From Gemmatimonadota bacterium (GTDB lineage: Bacteria > Gemmatimonadota > Gemmatimonadetes > Longimicrobiales > Gaopeijiaceae): 64,000 nt of DNA. This document shows, in pieces, positions 40,581 through 48,553 of the stretch (within the stretch, counting starts at the first letter, position 1; each line of letters starts with the position of its first letter). The stretch spans positions 1 to 64,000 of the forward strand of contig JAJDXS010000083.1 in the NCBI GenBank assembly GCA_022823145.1, in the 5' to 3' direction. A program made the position numbers and the translations under genes. The notes under the pieces are model-generated. The model did no database searches, was not told the DNA's origin, and saw only the letters and a program-made list of their open reading frames with translations.

Positions 40581-41882
40581 CTACCTGATCTCGTCAGGCA
40601 GCCTCTTCACCACGATGGTCGGCACATCCAGTTCGTCGGTTTCCCAGTAGAGGACCAGACCGTCCGGCCCGAAGGCGGCCGGCATCCCCGGGCCCGACGG
40701 CGCCAGGGTCCCGACGTATTCGCGGCGCGCGTCGAAGACATCGATCGGTCCGTCGTCATCCCACGGGTCGTCTCCCCGGCGCTGGATCCACAGGCCGCCG
40801 TCCCACGTCGCCCGCACTTCCCTCACCACGGGGACCTCGTCGAGAAAGTCACGGTTCTCCGTCGCCTCCCGCATTGCAGCCATTATTCCCGGCATGATGG
40901 CGGCCGCCATCGCGGATGCTTCGGCGAACCGCGGGTCGTCCGGCGCCTCCTCCAATAGTCTCAGCGCTTGTGCGATCATGTCCTCCCGGATACGCTCGGT
41001 AACAGCCTCCGGCGGAATGGGGCGCATCAGCACATCGGTCACCTGCCCGTCGGCGTCGGCGAGCTTGATGGCGTACGCCGACGAGTCGGAATAGGCGATC
41101 GTTCCGTCCGGCAGCACGTCCCAGTGGAATCCGGGTTCGAAGAACGGTTCATTGCTGAGCATCCCCATCATTGCCGAGGGATTCGTCAGGTCCTCGACGC
41201 TCAAATCGTCCGCGACCTCCTCCTGCGGAGCCCTCCAGCCCTGAAGGATCGGCGTCGACGAAACGACTTCACCGTCCAGGCCCAGCCGCTCAAGTCCGCG
41301 GTCGTCGACCCCTGTTTCACCGGAATCCCGGGTGTCACCCAGCATCTCACCGAAGAGGCTCCCCATCCTGCTCATGGCCGCAGGCGCTCCCTGGGCCACC
41401 AGCGCATTGCCGAGCGGATCCGGTTTGATTGCCAGTCTCATCGCGCCGAACATGGCCCCCGGACCCTGCCCGGTGCTGATCCTCACCAACCGCTCGAATC
41501 CTCCGTCCGGTGTGTAGAGCTGGTATCCGGTGTGCCCCAGGTTGAAGACCGCAAAACGTCCGTCTCGCCAGACCGCAAGGTCGTTTGGTCTGTTGAACTC
41601 ACCGGGGCCCTCTCCCTGACGCCCGATAATGCGTGCCAATCCTCCTTCCGAGTCGAGAACGACGACCCGGCCGGCCGAGGTGTCGAGGACATGGAGGTTG
41701 CCGGCGCCGTCGAATTCCGCGCGGGAAGGACCCTCGAAGAAGGCCCATTCGGGTGCATTCATCCCGCCCGCCCGGTAAACCTCGGGAAAGTCGCCGGAAA
41801 GCTCCCGGTCCTGCGCGACCGCAACGTGCACGCATACCGCCAGACCGCAACCCAGCGCGATAGTCAGTCGCCTGAGCCCCAT
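40581..41882 (-). CDS. exported six-bladed beta-propeller protein
   Basis: A 433-residue protein with a signal peptide (MGLRRLTIALGCGLAVCVHV, then AVAQ). The propeller signatures are GNLHVLDTSAGRVVVLDSEG, GRQGEGPGEFNRPNDLAVW and GFHWDVLPDGTIAYSDSS. A helical insertion rich in Ala/Met (MAAAIMPGIMAAMREATENR) interrupts the late blades, as in related exported propellers. The ending IVVKRLPDEIR is typical. An in-frame TTG at 41906 with AAAAGGAG nearby is an alternative start. Probable ligand-binding or sensory role at the envelope; substrate unknown. Confidence 0.75.
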   Translation of the reverse strand: MGLRRLTIALGCGLAVCVHVAVAQDRELSGDFPEVYRAGGMNAPEWAFFEGPSRAEFDGAGNLHVLDTSAGRVVVLDSEGGLARIIGRQGEGPGEFNRPNDLAVWRDGRFAVFNLGHTGYQLYTPDGGFERLVRISTGQGPGAMFGAMRLAIKPDPLGNALVAQGAPAAMSRMGSLFGEMLGDTRDSGETGVDDRGLERLGLDGEVVSSTPILQGWRAPQEEVADDLSVEDLTNPSAMMGMLSNEPFFEPGFHWDVLPDGTIAYSDSSAYAIKLADADGQVTDVLMRPIPPEAVTERIREDMIAQALRLLEEAPDDPRFAEASAMAAAIMPGIMAAMREATENRDFLDEVPVVREVRATWDGGLWIQRRGDDPWDDDGPIDVFDARREYVGTLAPSGPGMPAAFGPDGLVLYWETDELDVPTIVVKRLPDEIR

Positions 41883-41940
41883 CGAAGTACGAATCCTAAC
41901 GATCAATTCTCCTTTTCCCCGCCACAGTGACCGCGATGAC

Positions 41941-43623
41941 TCACTCCATGCCCAGCGCCCCCTCCATGAGGATCGGATGCATCTGGCCGGTCATCTGCCA
42001 GTGCACCAGGACTGTGGGAATGACCCCGGCGCCGTAGAACTCGTCGAAAAACCCCTTGACCGTGAAGTCGCTGCCCTCCTGCAGGGCGTACTCCGCGACC
42101 AGCTCCTCGATCTGCGCCTTGCCGCTCAAGTAGCTGGTGCCGTACCCGGGCTGTCTAAGGTAGAGGTGCTGCTCCCCCCGGACGAGCGCGCCGTCCGGCA
42201 GCCACCCCCGCGGCGTCCACTTCATGGAGTGGGCCACGGCCTCTTCCATGTCGTAGTCGCCGGAGTGCAGCCGCAGGCCGCTCAGCGCCCGGCCCGCCCT
42301 CTGAGCGACCATGATCCAGGTTAGCTCGCGCGATTGGGGCGAACCCTCGAGCAGGCCCAGGTGCATGAACCACTCTTCGACCCCGGTCGCCAGCCCTTCG
42401 GAACGGGCGTCGTAGATGTTGAACAGCGACGGCGTAGCCCGGATCAGGCTCGCATGCGGCTCCAGGTCCATCTGTGCCAGCTCGATCCAGTGGTGCATGT
42501 GGGGGCGGAAGGCGTCCGGATCGCGGTAGTTGACCTCGGAGAAGAAGTTGCGGATCTGGCCGGGCTCGGCCGGGGTGAAGCTGCCGTTCACCGCCCGCAG
42601 CGCGGAGTCCGCGTAGGGGGCGACGCTCTGCACCTCCTCGTCGACCAGGAACTCCATGTAGCGGTCCACTGACTCGTTCAGCCGCCGATCGTACTCCTGG
42701 GCGGATCCGATTCGTTCCTGTTCAGGCAGGGCGCGATTACGGTTCTCCTCGAAGCGCAGGGTGGCGTGCGAGCGGGCGAGTTCCCGGCGCATGAGCATCT
42801 CCTGCTCCTCCCAGGAGTAGGGCACCAGATGGACGTTCTGCATGAGCCAGGTGTAGTTGTCGCTCCCCACGCCCGACGGCCCGGTGCGGCTCGGGGCTTC
42901 GGCCTCGATCCAGTCCCGGAACGCCAGCGAGGCTTCGCGTGCGTCAGCGATCGCCTGATCGAGCGCGGGATGCGCACCGCGCACCTGTACGGCGAGGCCG
43001 CCGAGGTCCCTCGCCTGGGCGTTGAAGGATCGGACTCCGGCCTGCCAGAGGTCGTCGGCGTCGGCGTCGGCAAGGTTGACGCGCGCCTGGTCCAGCAGCG
43101 CCGGTATCCTCCCGATGCGTCCGGAGAGCTCTTCGGCGTCGCTGTCGGAGAGCGGATATGCGTAGGTCCACAGGTCGATGAAGCCGTGCACGACCGGCCC
43201 CTCGTGCGCCGGCACGTCGCTGCGCGCGGCGAAGACGGAGGCGTAGTAGGCAGGATCCCGCGCCCAGGGCCGGCGGACGCGATGATCGAAGTCGAGTCCG
43301 TTCATCTCGGCCCGCACGATGTGCCAGTCGATCTGCTCCTCGACGCTCCAGCCGGTGGTGTCGAAGGCCGCCAGCGCCTCCATCCATCCCGCCAGCGCGG
43401 CGTGCTGCGCGGCCATGGTCGCGCTGGAGTAGTCGGGCACGCCGTCCACCATGGGCGGCTCCTCGAAGTCGCGCCACGCCGAGAAGAACGAGACGAGCTC
43501 GGCGTGTAAGGTGCCGGGTGTGGGGGGCGCCTCGAGTTCCGGCGCGGGGGGCGGGTCGCCGGCGGTGCAGGAGGCGGCTGCGAGGGTCGCGAGCAGCAGG
43601 GCAAGGGGCTGGGTACGGTTCAT
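41941..43623 (-). CDS. DUF885 family lipoprotein
   Basis: A 560-residue exported protein of the DUF885 family (predicted metallopeptidases), lipobox AAASC. The helical scaffold is visible in TWLMQNVHLVPYSWEEQEML and VDRYMEFLVDEEV. The family zinc motif HExxPGHH is not found here; in its place is EGLATGVEEWFMHLGLLEGS, which keeps a Glu and His but not the pattern. The C-terminal QPGYGTSYLSGKAQIEELV matches the family. It is therefore a divergent and possibly non-peptidase member, unlike the conventional DUF885 protein at 53718. It lies upstream of the propeller gene on the same strand. Confidence 0.8.
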   Translation of the reverse strand: MNRTQPLALLLATLAAASCTAGDPPPAPELEAPPTPGTLHAELVSFFSAWRDFEEPPMVDGVPDYSSATMAAQHAALAGWMEALAAFDTTGWSVEEQIDWHIVRAEMNGLDFDHRVRRPWARDPAYYASVFAARSDVPAHEGPVVHGFIDLWTYAYPLSDSDAEELSGRIGRIPALLDQARVNLADADADDLWQAGVRSFNAQARDLGGLAVQVRGAHPALDQAIADAREASLAFRDWIEAEAPSRTGPSGVGSDNYTWLMQNVHLVPYSWEEQEMLMRRELARSHATLRFEENRNRALPEQERIGSAQEYDRRLNESVDRYMEFLVDEEVQSVAPYADSALRAVNGSFTPAEPGQIRNFFSEVNYRDPDAFRPHMHHWIELAQMDLEPHASLIRATPSLFNIYDARSEGLATGVEEWFMHLGLLEGSPQSRELTWIMVAQRAGRALSGLRLHSGDYDMEEAVAHSMKWTPRGWLPDGALVRGEQHLYLRQPGYGTSYLSGKAQIEELVAEYALQEGSDFTVKGFFDEFYGAGVIPTVLVHWQMTGQMHPILMEGALGME

Positions 43624-43908
43624 GGCATCGTAGTCCGGGATGGCGAGAGGACCGTGGGGATGCGCCTTGCGATTTGCCGCCGCGCGACGGCCGATCCGGG
43701 ACGCAAGGCGTCCGGCGTTAGACTAAAGCTTGCCCGGGGGCTCGGCAATGTTCGGCGCACGGCGGGCCCCCGTCATATCCACTGCGCAAACTTCCTAGAC
43801 CACATCGGGGCGATCCGCTAGAATTCGGCTCGGCAACCAACCGTCCGCGAGAACGGGATTGGTCCGCCGGCGGCGGATCAGGACAGCGCGAGGAAGCAAA
43901 TAGCGAGA

Positions 43909-44979
43909 ATGAAGCTGAAGCACGGCCTGGTCGGCGCTGGCATCATGATTCTCGGGGTCTCCTTCGCACCACTCGCTCCCGGGCACGGGCTCGCTTCGGC
44001 CCAACAGATCAGGGCGCTCGGCAATGGCGCGGCCGTCCGGCTTGACCCGTCCGATTCCAGCCCGGTCATCGCCAACCTGGCGGCCGGTGCGACGCTCGAC
44101 TGGATCGGGGAGTCGGGTCCGTACCATATCGTGTCGATACCCGGCCAGCCCGGCGAGGATGACCTGATCGGATATGTCCTCGCTGCGGAAGTCGAGGTAG
44201 TGGGGACCGTGTCGGGCGGAGCGCAGCCCACGGCGACGGGGTCCGTGATCCCGGATATCCACGCGCAATACGAGAGGTCGAAGGCGCGCCGGTCGTCGGG
44301 CCTGAAGAGGTGGCTCTGGGGAGGGACGCTGGCCATCGTCGCCATTGCCACGACCAGGATCGTATTCGAGCCGGGGGACGAGGACGCCTATGCCGACTCG
44401 GCCTCCCATCAAGCCGCGGTTGACAGGCACTCGACGGCGCGGACCGTCAGGAATGGCGTCACGCTGGCCGGTGCCGGCCTGATCACCTGGGGGGCCGCCG
44501 ACTTTATCCTGGGCAGGAGAGACATGGAGACGATGGAAGGGGAGCTCCCCGCGTTGGCCAGTCCGGCTCTGGAGGAGCAGTACCGGGACGCCAGCGGGAG
44601 GCGCGGGTCGGGGAAGAGGAGGTTCCTCTGGGGCGCCATCATGGCGGGCGGCTCCTACGCGACGGTGAAGTGGCTGCCCTGGCTGGGCGTTCCGGACCGC
44701 GCGGACTACGACACTGAGTGGGAGTACCTGTCCGCGGCGCACAGGCGGGACCGGACCGAATCCGCGAACAGCTGGTTGATCGGTGTGGGAAGCGTGCTCG
44801 GAGTCTGGGGCGCGGTCGATTGGGTCCTCGGGTCGAGGAAGATGTCCGAGATCGAGGCGATCTCGCGCGTGAGCGCGTCGCCGGCGCCGCAGCGAACTCC
44901 CGTGGCCGTGGCCACGCCGGATCTGTTCGTCAGGCGCGTCGCGGGCCGTACCGAGATCGGTCTCGTCTGGAGCCGGTGA
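43909..44979 (+). CDS. exported SH3-like membrane protein with internal duplication
   Basis: A 356-residue protein. The signal or first membrane segment is at 1-32. A bacterial SH3-like domain follows at about 36-100 (GAAVRLDPSDSSPVIANLAA ... IGYVLAAEVEVVG). Two copies of a roughly 95-residue unit fill the rest. Unit one has SSGLKRWLWGGTLAIVAIAT and ITWGAADFILGRRDMETME. Unit two has GSGKRRFLWGAIMAGGSYAT and GVWGAVDWVLGSRKMSEIE. The units have paired hydrophobic helices, so the protein may cross the membrane four more times. It overlaps the next gene by one base. A -10-like TAGAAT lies at 43819-43824; 43624-43908 holds no gene. Not a family I know. Confidence 0.65.
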   Translation: MKLKHGLVGAGIMILGVSFAPLAPGHGLASAQQIRALGNGAAVRLDPSDSSPVIANLAAGATLDWIGESGPYHIVSIPGQPGEDDLIGYVLAAEVEVVGTVSGGAQPTATGSVIPDIHAQYERSKARRSSGLKRWLWGGTLAIVAIATTRIVFEPGDEDAYADSASHQAAVDRHSTARTVRNGVTLAGAGLITWGAADFILGRRDMETMEGELPALASPALEEQYRDASGRRGSGKRRFLWGAIMAGGSYATVKWLPWLGVPDRADYDTEWEYLSAAHRRDRTESANSWLIGVGSVLGVWGAVDWVLGSRKMSEIEAISRVSASPAPQRTPVAVATPDLFVRRVAGRTEIGLVWSR

Positions 44980-46442
44980 TGCGGCGCCCCGGGGCAGGCC
45001 TTCGTCGTCTCTCATATGCGGCTGGCGCCACCATAATCGTGGGCGCAGCTGCCCTCATGGTTTTCGTGGCACGGAACCGGACCCTCACGCCGGAACAGCG
45101 CGCCGCCGCCCAGGAGGCTCAACTCGGCCTCGGTACCGATGTCCTGGCGCTGGTCGAACTTGGACTGTCCGCCGAGGGTCGCTACTCCGGTGACGCCGAC
45201 GGTGTGCTGGAACCCGAAGCCCGTCAGGGACTCCGCGAATGGCAGACCGACCGGGGGATCGAGGCAACGGGATACCTGGACCGCTCCAGCCTGTCGGAGC
45301 TGCTGGCGGCGGGGCGGGAGGCGGAGGCGCAGGCGGAAGAGGCGCGCCGCAGGGACGAGGCGGAGGCCGAGGTGCGGCGGCTTGCCGAGGAACGTCGGAT
45401 CGCACGCGAGGAGCGGTTGGCGGAACAGGCCCGCTTGGACGCCGAGCGGCGTGAGGAGGAGCGGCGTCTCGCCGAGGAGGCCCGGCGGGCCGAGGAAGCG
45501 CGGTTGGCGGGAGAAGCTCGCTTGGAGATGGAGCGGATCGCGGAGCAGGCGCGTCTGGCCGAAGAGGCCCGTCTGGCGGAGCAGGCCCGTCTGGCGGAAG
45601 AGGCTCGTCTGGCGGAGCAGGCGCGTCTGGCGGAGGAGGCGCGCCTGGCAGAGCAGGAGCGGGTGGACCAGGCCCGCCGGACTGCGGCCGAGCGGCTGGG
45701 GAACCGCGGGCAGCGACAGGCCGAGACCATGGAGGAGGCGCGGCGGCGGGCCGAAGCTCGGCTTACCGACGAGCAATTGCTGCTCGCCGCGAGAAGCGAT
45801 CTGGCTGGGACCACCGGCGACCTGAACTGGCGTCTCACGCTGAACCGGCGGTCCTGGACGGGTGTGCGGTCACGCGGCGACGACATCGTGGGGCTCGACC
45901 TCAACGGGCGCAGTCTGGGGGGCGTGATGCCCACGCGGCTCGCACGCCTGACGGAACTGGAGCTCCTCAACCTGGGTGGAAACCGGCTGACCGGCCCAAT
46001 TCCGGCCGAGCTGGGCTCGCTGGGCAAGCTCAAGGCGCTGTTCCTCGAGGACAACCAGCTGTCGGGCCAGATACCGGCCGAACTGGGTGCGATGTCGAAC
46101 CTCGAGGACCTGCACCTGTACAACAACCCACTGACCGGCATCATCCCGCCCGAACTGGGGAACCTGGCGAGCCTCAAGCGGCTGCGCCTGTCCCGAACGC
46201 AGATCGCCGGCCGGATCCCGGCCGAGCTGGGCCGACTGGGGCAGCTCGAACTCCTCGCCCTCAGCGGGAACCAGCTTTCCGGGCAGATACCTGCCGAGCT
46301 GGCCAATCTGACCAGCCTGAGGCGGCTGACACTCCGCGACAATCGCTTGTCGGGATGCATACCCAAGCCGCTGATGCGCTTCGAGTCCGGCATCAATCCG
46401 CAGCTGGGCGGGGTTCGCCTTCCCGAGTGCGGACGGCAATGA
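44979..46442 (+). CDS. membrane-anchored peptidoglycan-binding/coiled-coil/leucine-rich-repeat protein
   Basis: A 487-residue protein with four parts. A membrane anchor spans about 12-31. A peptidoglycan-binding-type domain runs from about 45 to 110 (RYSGDADGVLEPEARQGLRE, then WQTDRGIEATGYLDRSSL). A long coiled coil from about 113 to 275 is built from the repeated heptad-like unit RLAEEARLAEQA. About seven plant-type LRRs of 24 residues follow (for example NRLTGPIPAELGSLGKLKAL) from about 300 to 475. A membrane stalk carrying LRRs suggests a long periplasmic or surface arm with a recognition head. It shares a one-base overlap with the gene before and ATGA overlap with the proton-channel gene after. 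Confidence 0.75.
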   Translation: MRRPGAGLRRLSYAAGATIIVGAAALMVFVARNRTLTPEQRAAAQEAQLGLGTDVLALVELGLSAEGRYSGDADGVLEPEARQGLREWQTDRGIEATGYLDRSSLSELLAAGREAEAQAEEARRRDEAEAEVRRLAEERRIAREERLAEQARLDAERREEERRLAEEARRAEEARLAGEARLEMERIAEQARLAEEARLAEQARLAEEARLAEQARLAEEARLAEQERVDQARRTAAERLGNRGQRQAETMEEARRRAEARLTDEQLLLAARSDLAGTTGDLNWRLTLNRRSWTGVRSRGDDIVGLDLNGRSLGGVMPTRLARLTELELLNLGGNRLTGPIPAELGSLGKLKALFLEDNQLSGQIPAELGAMSNLEDLHLYNNPLTGIIPPELGNLASLKRLRLSRTQIAGRIPAELGRLGQLELLALSGNQLSGQIPAELANLTSLRRLTLRDNRLSGCIPKPLMRFESGINPQLGGVRLPECGRQ

Positions 46443-47287
46443 GCGACAGGAGGGGCGAACAGGTACCATTCCGGGCCGTGACCCTGTTCGTCTCCCTGCT
46501 GATCGGCATCGTGCTCGTGGGGGTCCTGTCCTACGTGTTCCCGGCCGGCGACGACAGCATGGCCGCCGAACTGCTGGTCGACAGGAACACCCGGATCTTC
46601 CCCTACCCGTTCACCATCCAGAACGTGATGTGGGTCGTCTTCTGCGCGGCTGCCGGAGAGCTGGTGGTGCGCCATCTCACCGGCCGCCGGGAAGGCGAGC
46701 AGATCTACCTCGGGCTTTTGCCTGAGGACGACGAGACCATCCTGCGCAAAGGGGACCTGACCCCGATCTACCGTCGGGTGGTCGAGTCCGACCCGGAGAG
46801 GCGGTACCTGTTGCAGCGCCTGCTGACCGGCGCGCTTCTGCAGTTCCGCAATAGCGGATCGGTAGACCAGATCAATACGATGACCAACGTGTCGCTCGAA
46901 CTCTATCAGCATGAAATCGAGCAGCGGTACAACATGTTGCGCTACGTCATCTGGCTGGTACCGACGCTCGGCTTCATCGGGACCGTACTGGGTATCGCAT
47001 TTGCGATGCGCAGCGCCGGGGTCATGTTCGCGGGCGCCAGCATCACGGAGGGATCGATCGGACCCGAGATGATGGAGCAGTTGACGGGGGACCTCGGGGT
47101 TGCGTTCTACACGACCCTGCTCGCCCTGATGCAATCGGCGGTGCTGATGTTCGCGATGTACATCATCCGGGGGAGGGAAGAGGGTGTCCTGAACAGGATC
47201 GGCCAGTACTGCCTGGGCAATCTGTCGAACAGGCTGGTGGGATCAGAACAGGCTGGACGGGTCAGAACAGGGACAGCAGCAGGTTGA
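46439..47287 (+). CDS. MotA/TolQ/ExbB family proton channel
   Basis: A 282-residue inner-membrane protein. Helices lie at about 13-34, 60-80, 168-190 and 219-245. The signature region IWLVPTLGFIGTVLGI (171-186) and the last helix (FYTTLLALMQSAVLMFAMYI) are typical of TolQ/ExbB/MotA, the stator part that passes protons to drive a partner. A cytoplasmic loop of about 90 residues between helices two and three fits TolQ/ExbB topology. ATG overlaps the LRR gene's stop by four bases. The expected partner, a MotB/ExbD/TolR-type protein, is probably the convergent gene at 47262-48263; their 3' ends overlap by 26 bp. Confidence 0.85.
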   Translation: MSDRRGEQVPFRAVTLFVSLLIGIVLVGVLSYVFPAGDDSMAAELLVDRNTRIFPYPFTIQNVMWVVFCAAAGELVVRHLTGRREGEQIYLGLLPEDDETILRKGDLTPIYRRVVESDPERRYLLQRLLTGALLQFRNSGSVDQINTMTNVSLELYQHEIEQRYNMLRYVIWLVPTLGFIGTVLGIAFAMRSAGVMFAGASITEGSIGPEMMEQLTGDLGVAFYTTLLALMQSAVLMFAMYIIRGREEGVLNRIGQYCLGNLSNRLVGSEQAGRVRTGTAAG

Positions 47288-48263
47288 CCGTCAGTGACCC
47301 TCCCACGTCCCGCACGTACTGGCCACCGCCAGCCTCGGCGACGCTTCGAAGAAACTCTTCCGTGGCGGAGTTCGTGCCCCCCGTCCTGACGTAGACCGTG
47401 GAGACCCGGTGTCCTTCGGGTCGTCCGATGCCGGTCGCGACCTGTATGGATCGATCGATCTCCTCGCTGTACGCCGGGTTGTCGGTCACCAGCACGACGA
47501 CCCTTCGCTCCGACCGCGGTCGCCAGGTCATCCGGGAGGCCGCCGAAAGCGCATCGTAGAAGGCCTCGGGACTGTCGGGGTTGTTGCCGCTTCCGGTTCC
47601 CATGCCCACCGACAGGCCGTTCACGAACGTGTGGAACGCGTCGCGGTTCGCGGTCGGGCCGGAGATTTCCCGCAACGGGAACAGGAACAGCGGGCTCTCC
47701 CATCGGCGATCGCCGAAAGCCACCATCCCGATGCCGAAGCTCGGCGAAATCCGGTTCATGAGGACGGCGAGCTGCTCGACCTCGGCCTTCAGCGAGGCAA
47801 CCTGCCCGCGCATGCTGTTGGTGACGTCCAGCGCGACGATGATGTCGAGGTGAGGGAACCGGAAGTGCGGCGCGTCCACCTGGATGGGCGCGGGCGCGGG
47901 CTCCGGGCATATGACCGGGGCAGGAACCGTAGGACAGACCGGGCACGCCACGGGGTCGGGCACGGCGGGACAGATCGTCTCCGGCACGGGTTCCGGGACC
48001 GGGCACGTGGGGCACACCGGGCAGGCGATCGGCTCCGTAACGGCGGCGACGACCGGGCACGTGGGGCACACCGGACATACGACCGAGTCGGGCGTTGGCA
48101 CGGCCATGATGGTCGGAGCTGGTGGGGCCGGGATGTCCGGCACCACCTGCCCGATCATCGGGAAGATGACGACCGCGATCAGGATGAAGGCACCGAGGGC
48201 CGATGCAAACAGGTCCAGCGCCGCGATTCCGAACGGGCTCGGTGCGCGGTTCCTCTTCTTCAT
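47262..48263 (-). CDS. MotB/ExbD-like protein with Cys-Pro linker and von Willebrand A domain
   Basis: A 333-residue protein. One N-terminal helix (about 11-38) begins ALDLFASALGAFILIAVVIF, with D17 placed like the proton-carrying Asp of MotB/ExbD. Residues 40-130 form a linker rich in Pro, Val and Cys with ten cysteines (63, 66, 69, 81, 84, 87, 98, 107, 110, 119), including CPVCPTCP twice. The VWA domain follows at about 138-325. Its MIDAS core is D146-V-T-N-S150, followed by M; a later acidic contact lies in VLVTDNPAYSEEI. It ends in Phe. The pair with the MotA-type gene suggests a proton-driven machine whose exported arm is a metal-dependent binding domain. No such combination is known to me by name. 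Confidence 0.7.
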   Translation of the reverse strand: MKKRNRAPSPFGIAALDLFASALGAFILIAVVIFPMIGQVVPDIPAPPAPTIMAVPTPDSVVCPVCPTCPVVAAVTEPIACPVCPTCPVPEPVPETICPAVPDPVACPVCPTVPAPVICPEPAPAPIQVDAPHFRFPHLDIIVALDVTNSMRGQVASLKAEVEQLAVLMNRISPSFGIGMVAFGDRRWESPLFLFPLREISGPTANRDAFHTFVNGLSVGMGTGSGNNPDSPEAFYDALSAASRMTWRPRSERRVVVLVTDNPAYSEEIDRSIQVATGIGRPEGHRVSTVYVRTGGTNSATEEFLRSVAEAGGGQYVRDVGGSLTVNLLLSLF

Positions 48264-48487
48264 GACTCGCGGTCCGCTCCGTGTGTGGGGGCGCGTGTCC
48301 GGTGTCCGGCGCCAACCAGCCCAGCCGGAGCTTGGAACAACATCGCCACGGCGGGACGGGCTCGCAACGGGTTCCAGACGCGCCGTCGGGGCGCATGAGG
48401 TCAACCTTAGGGCGGCGTTTATGGTGCGTCGCGCGACCCAGGATTCCCAGCCGTGGCTAGTGTGGACATCCACGCCGTACTGCTCAT

Positions 48488-48514
48488 GGTTCAGTTTATC
48501 GGATAAACTGAACC
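48488..48514. repeat. 27-bp perfect palindrome
   Basis: Two 13-bp arms, GGTTCAGTTTATC and its exact complement, flank a single central G at 48501. It lies 40 bp after the stop of the amidohydrolase gene and 225 bp before the VWA gene, both leftward. No T run follows on either strand, so termination is unlikely. A dimeric regulator site for the VWA promoter is the simplest reading. The rest of 48264-48553 holds no gene. Confidence 0.8.
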
Positions 48515-48553
48515 AACGTACGGACGTCCCCAGACGATAGTGCTGATCCCGTC

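Noticed and set aside
45550..45660. Short tandem DNA repeats that might suggest a CRISPR or minisatellite
   Set aside because: They encode the RLAEEARLAEQA heptad-like units of a coiled coil, in frame; there are no unique spacers.
45220..47134. Open frame of 636 codons on the minus strand, Ser/Arg-rich
   Set aside because: Antisense to the coiled-coil/LRR gene. The apparent repeats mirror the coding repeats of the true gene.
47884..48145. Repeated CPVCPTCP-coding DNA as a possible repeat array
   Set aside because: It is in frame within the VWA gene and varies between units; best explained as a protein linker.
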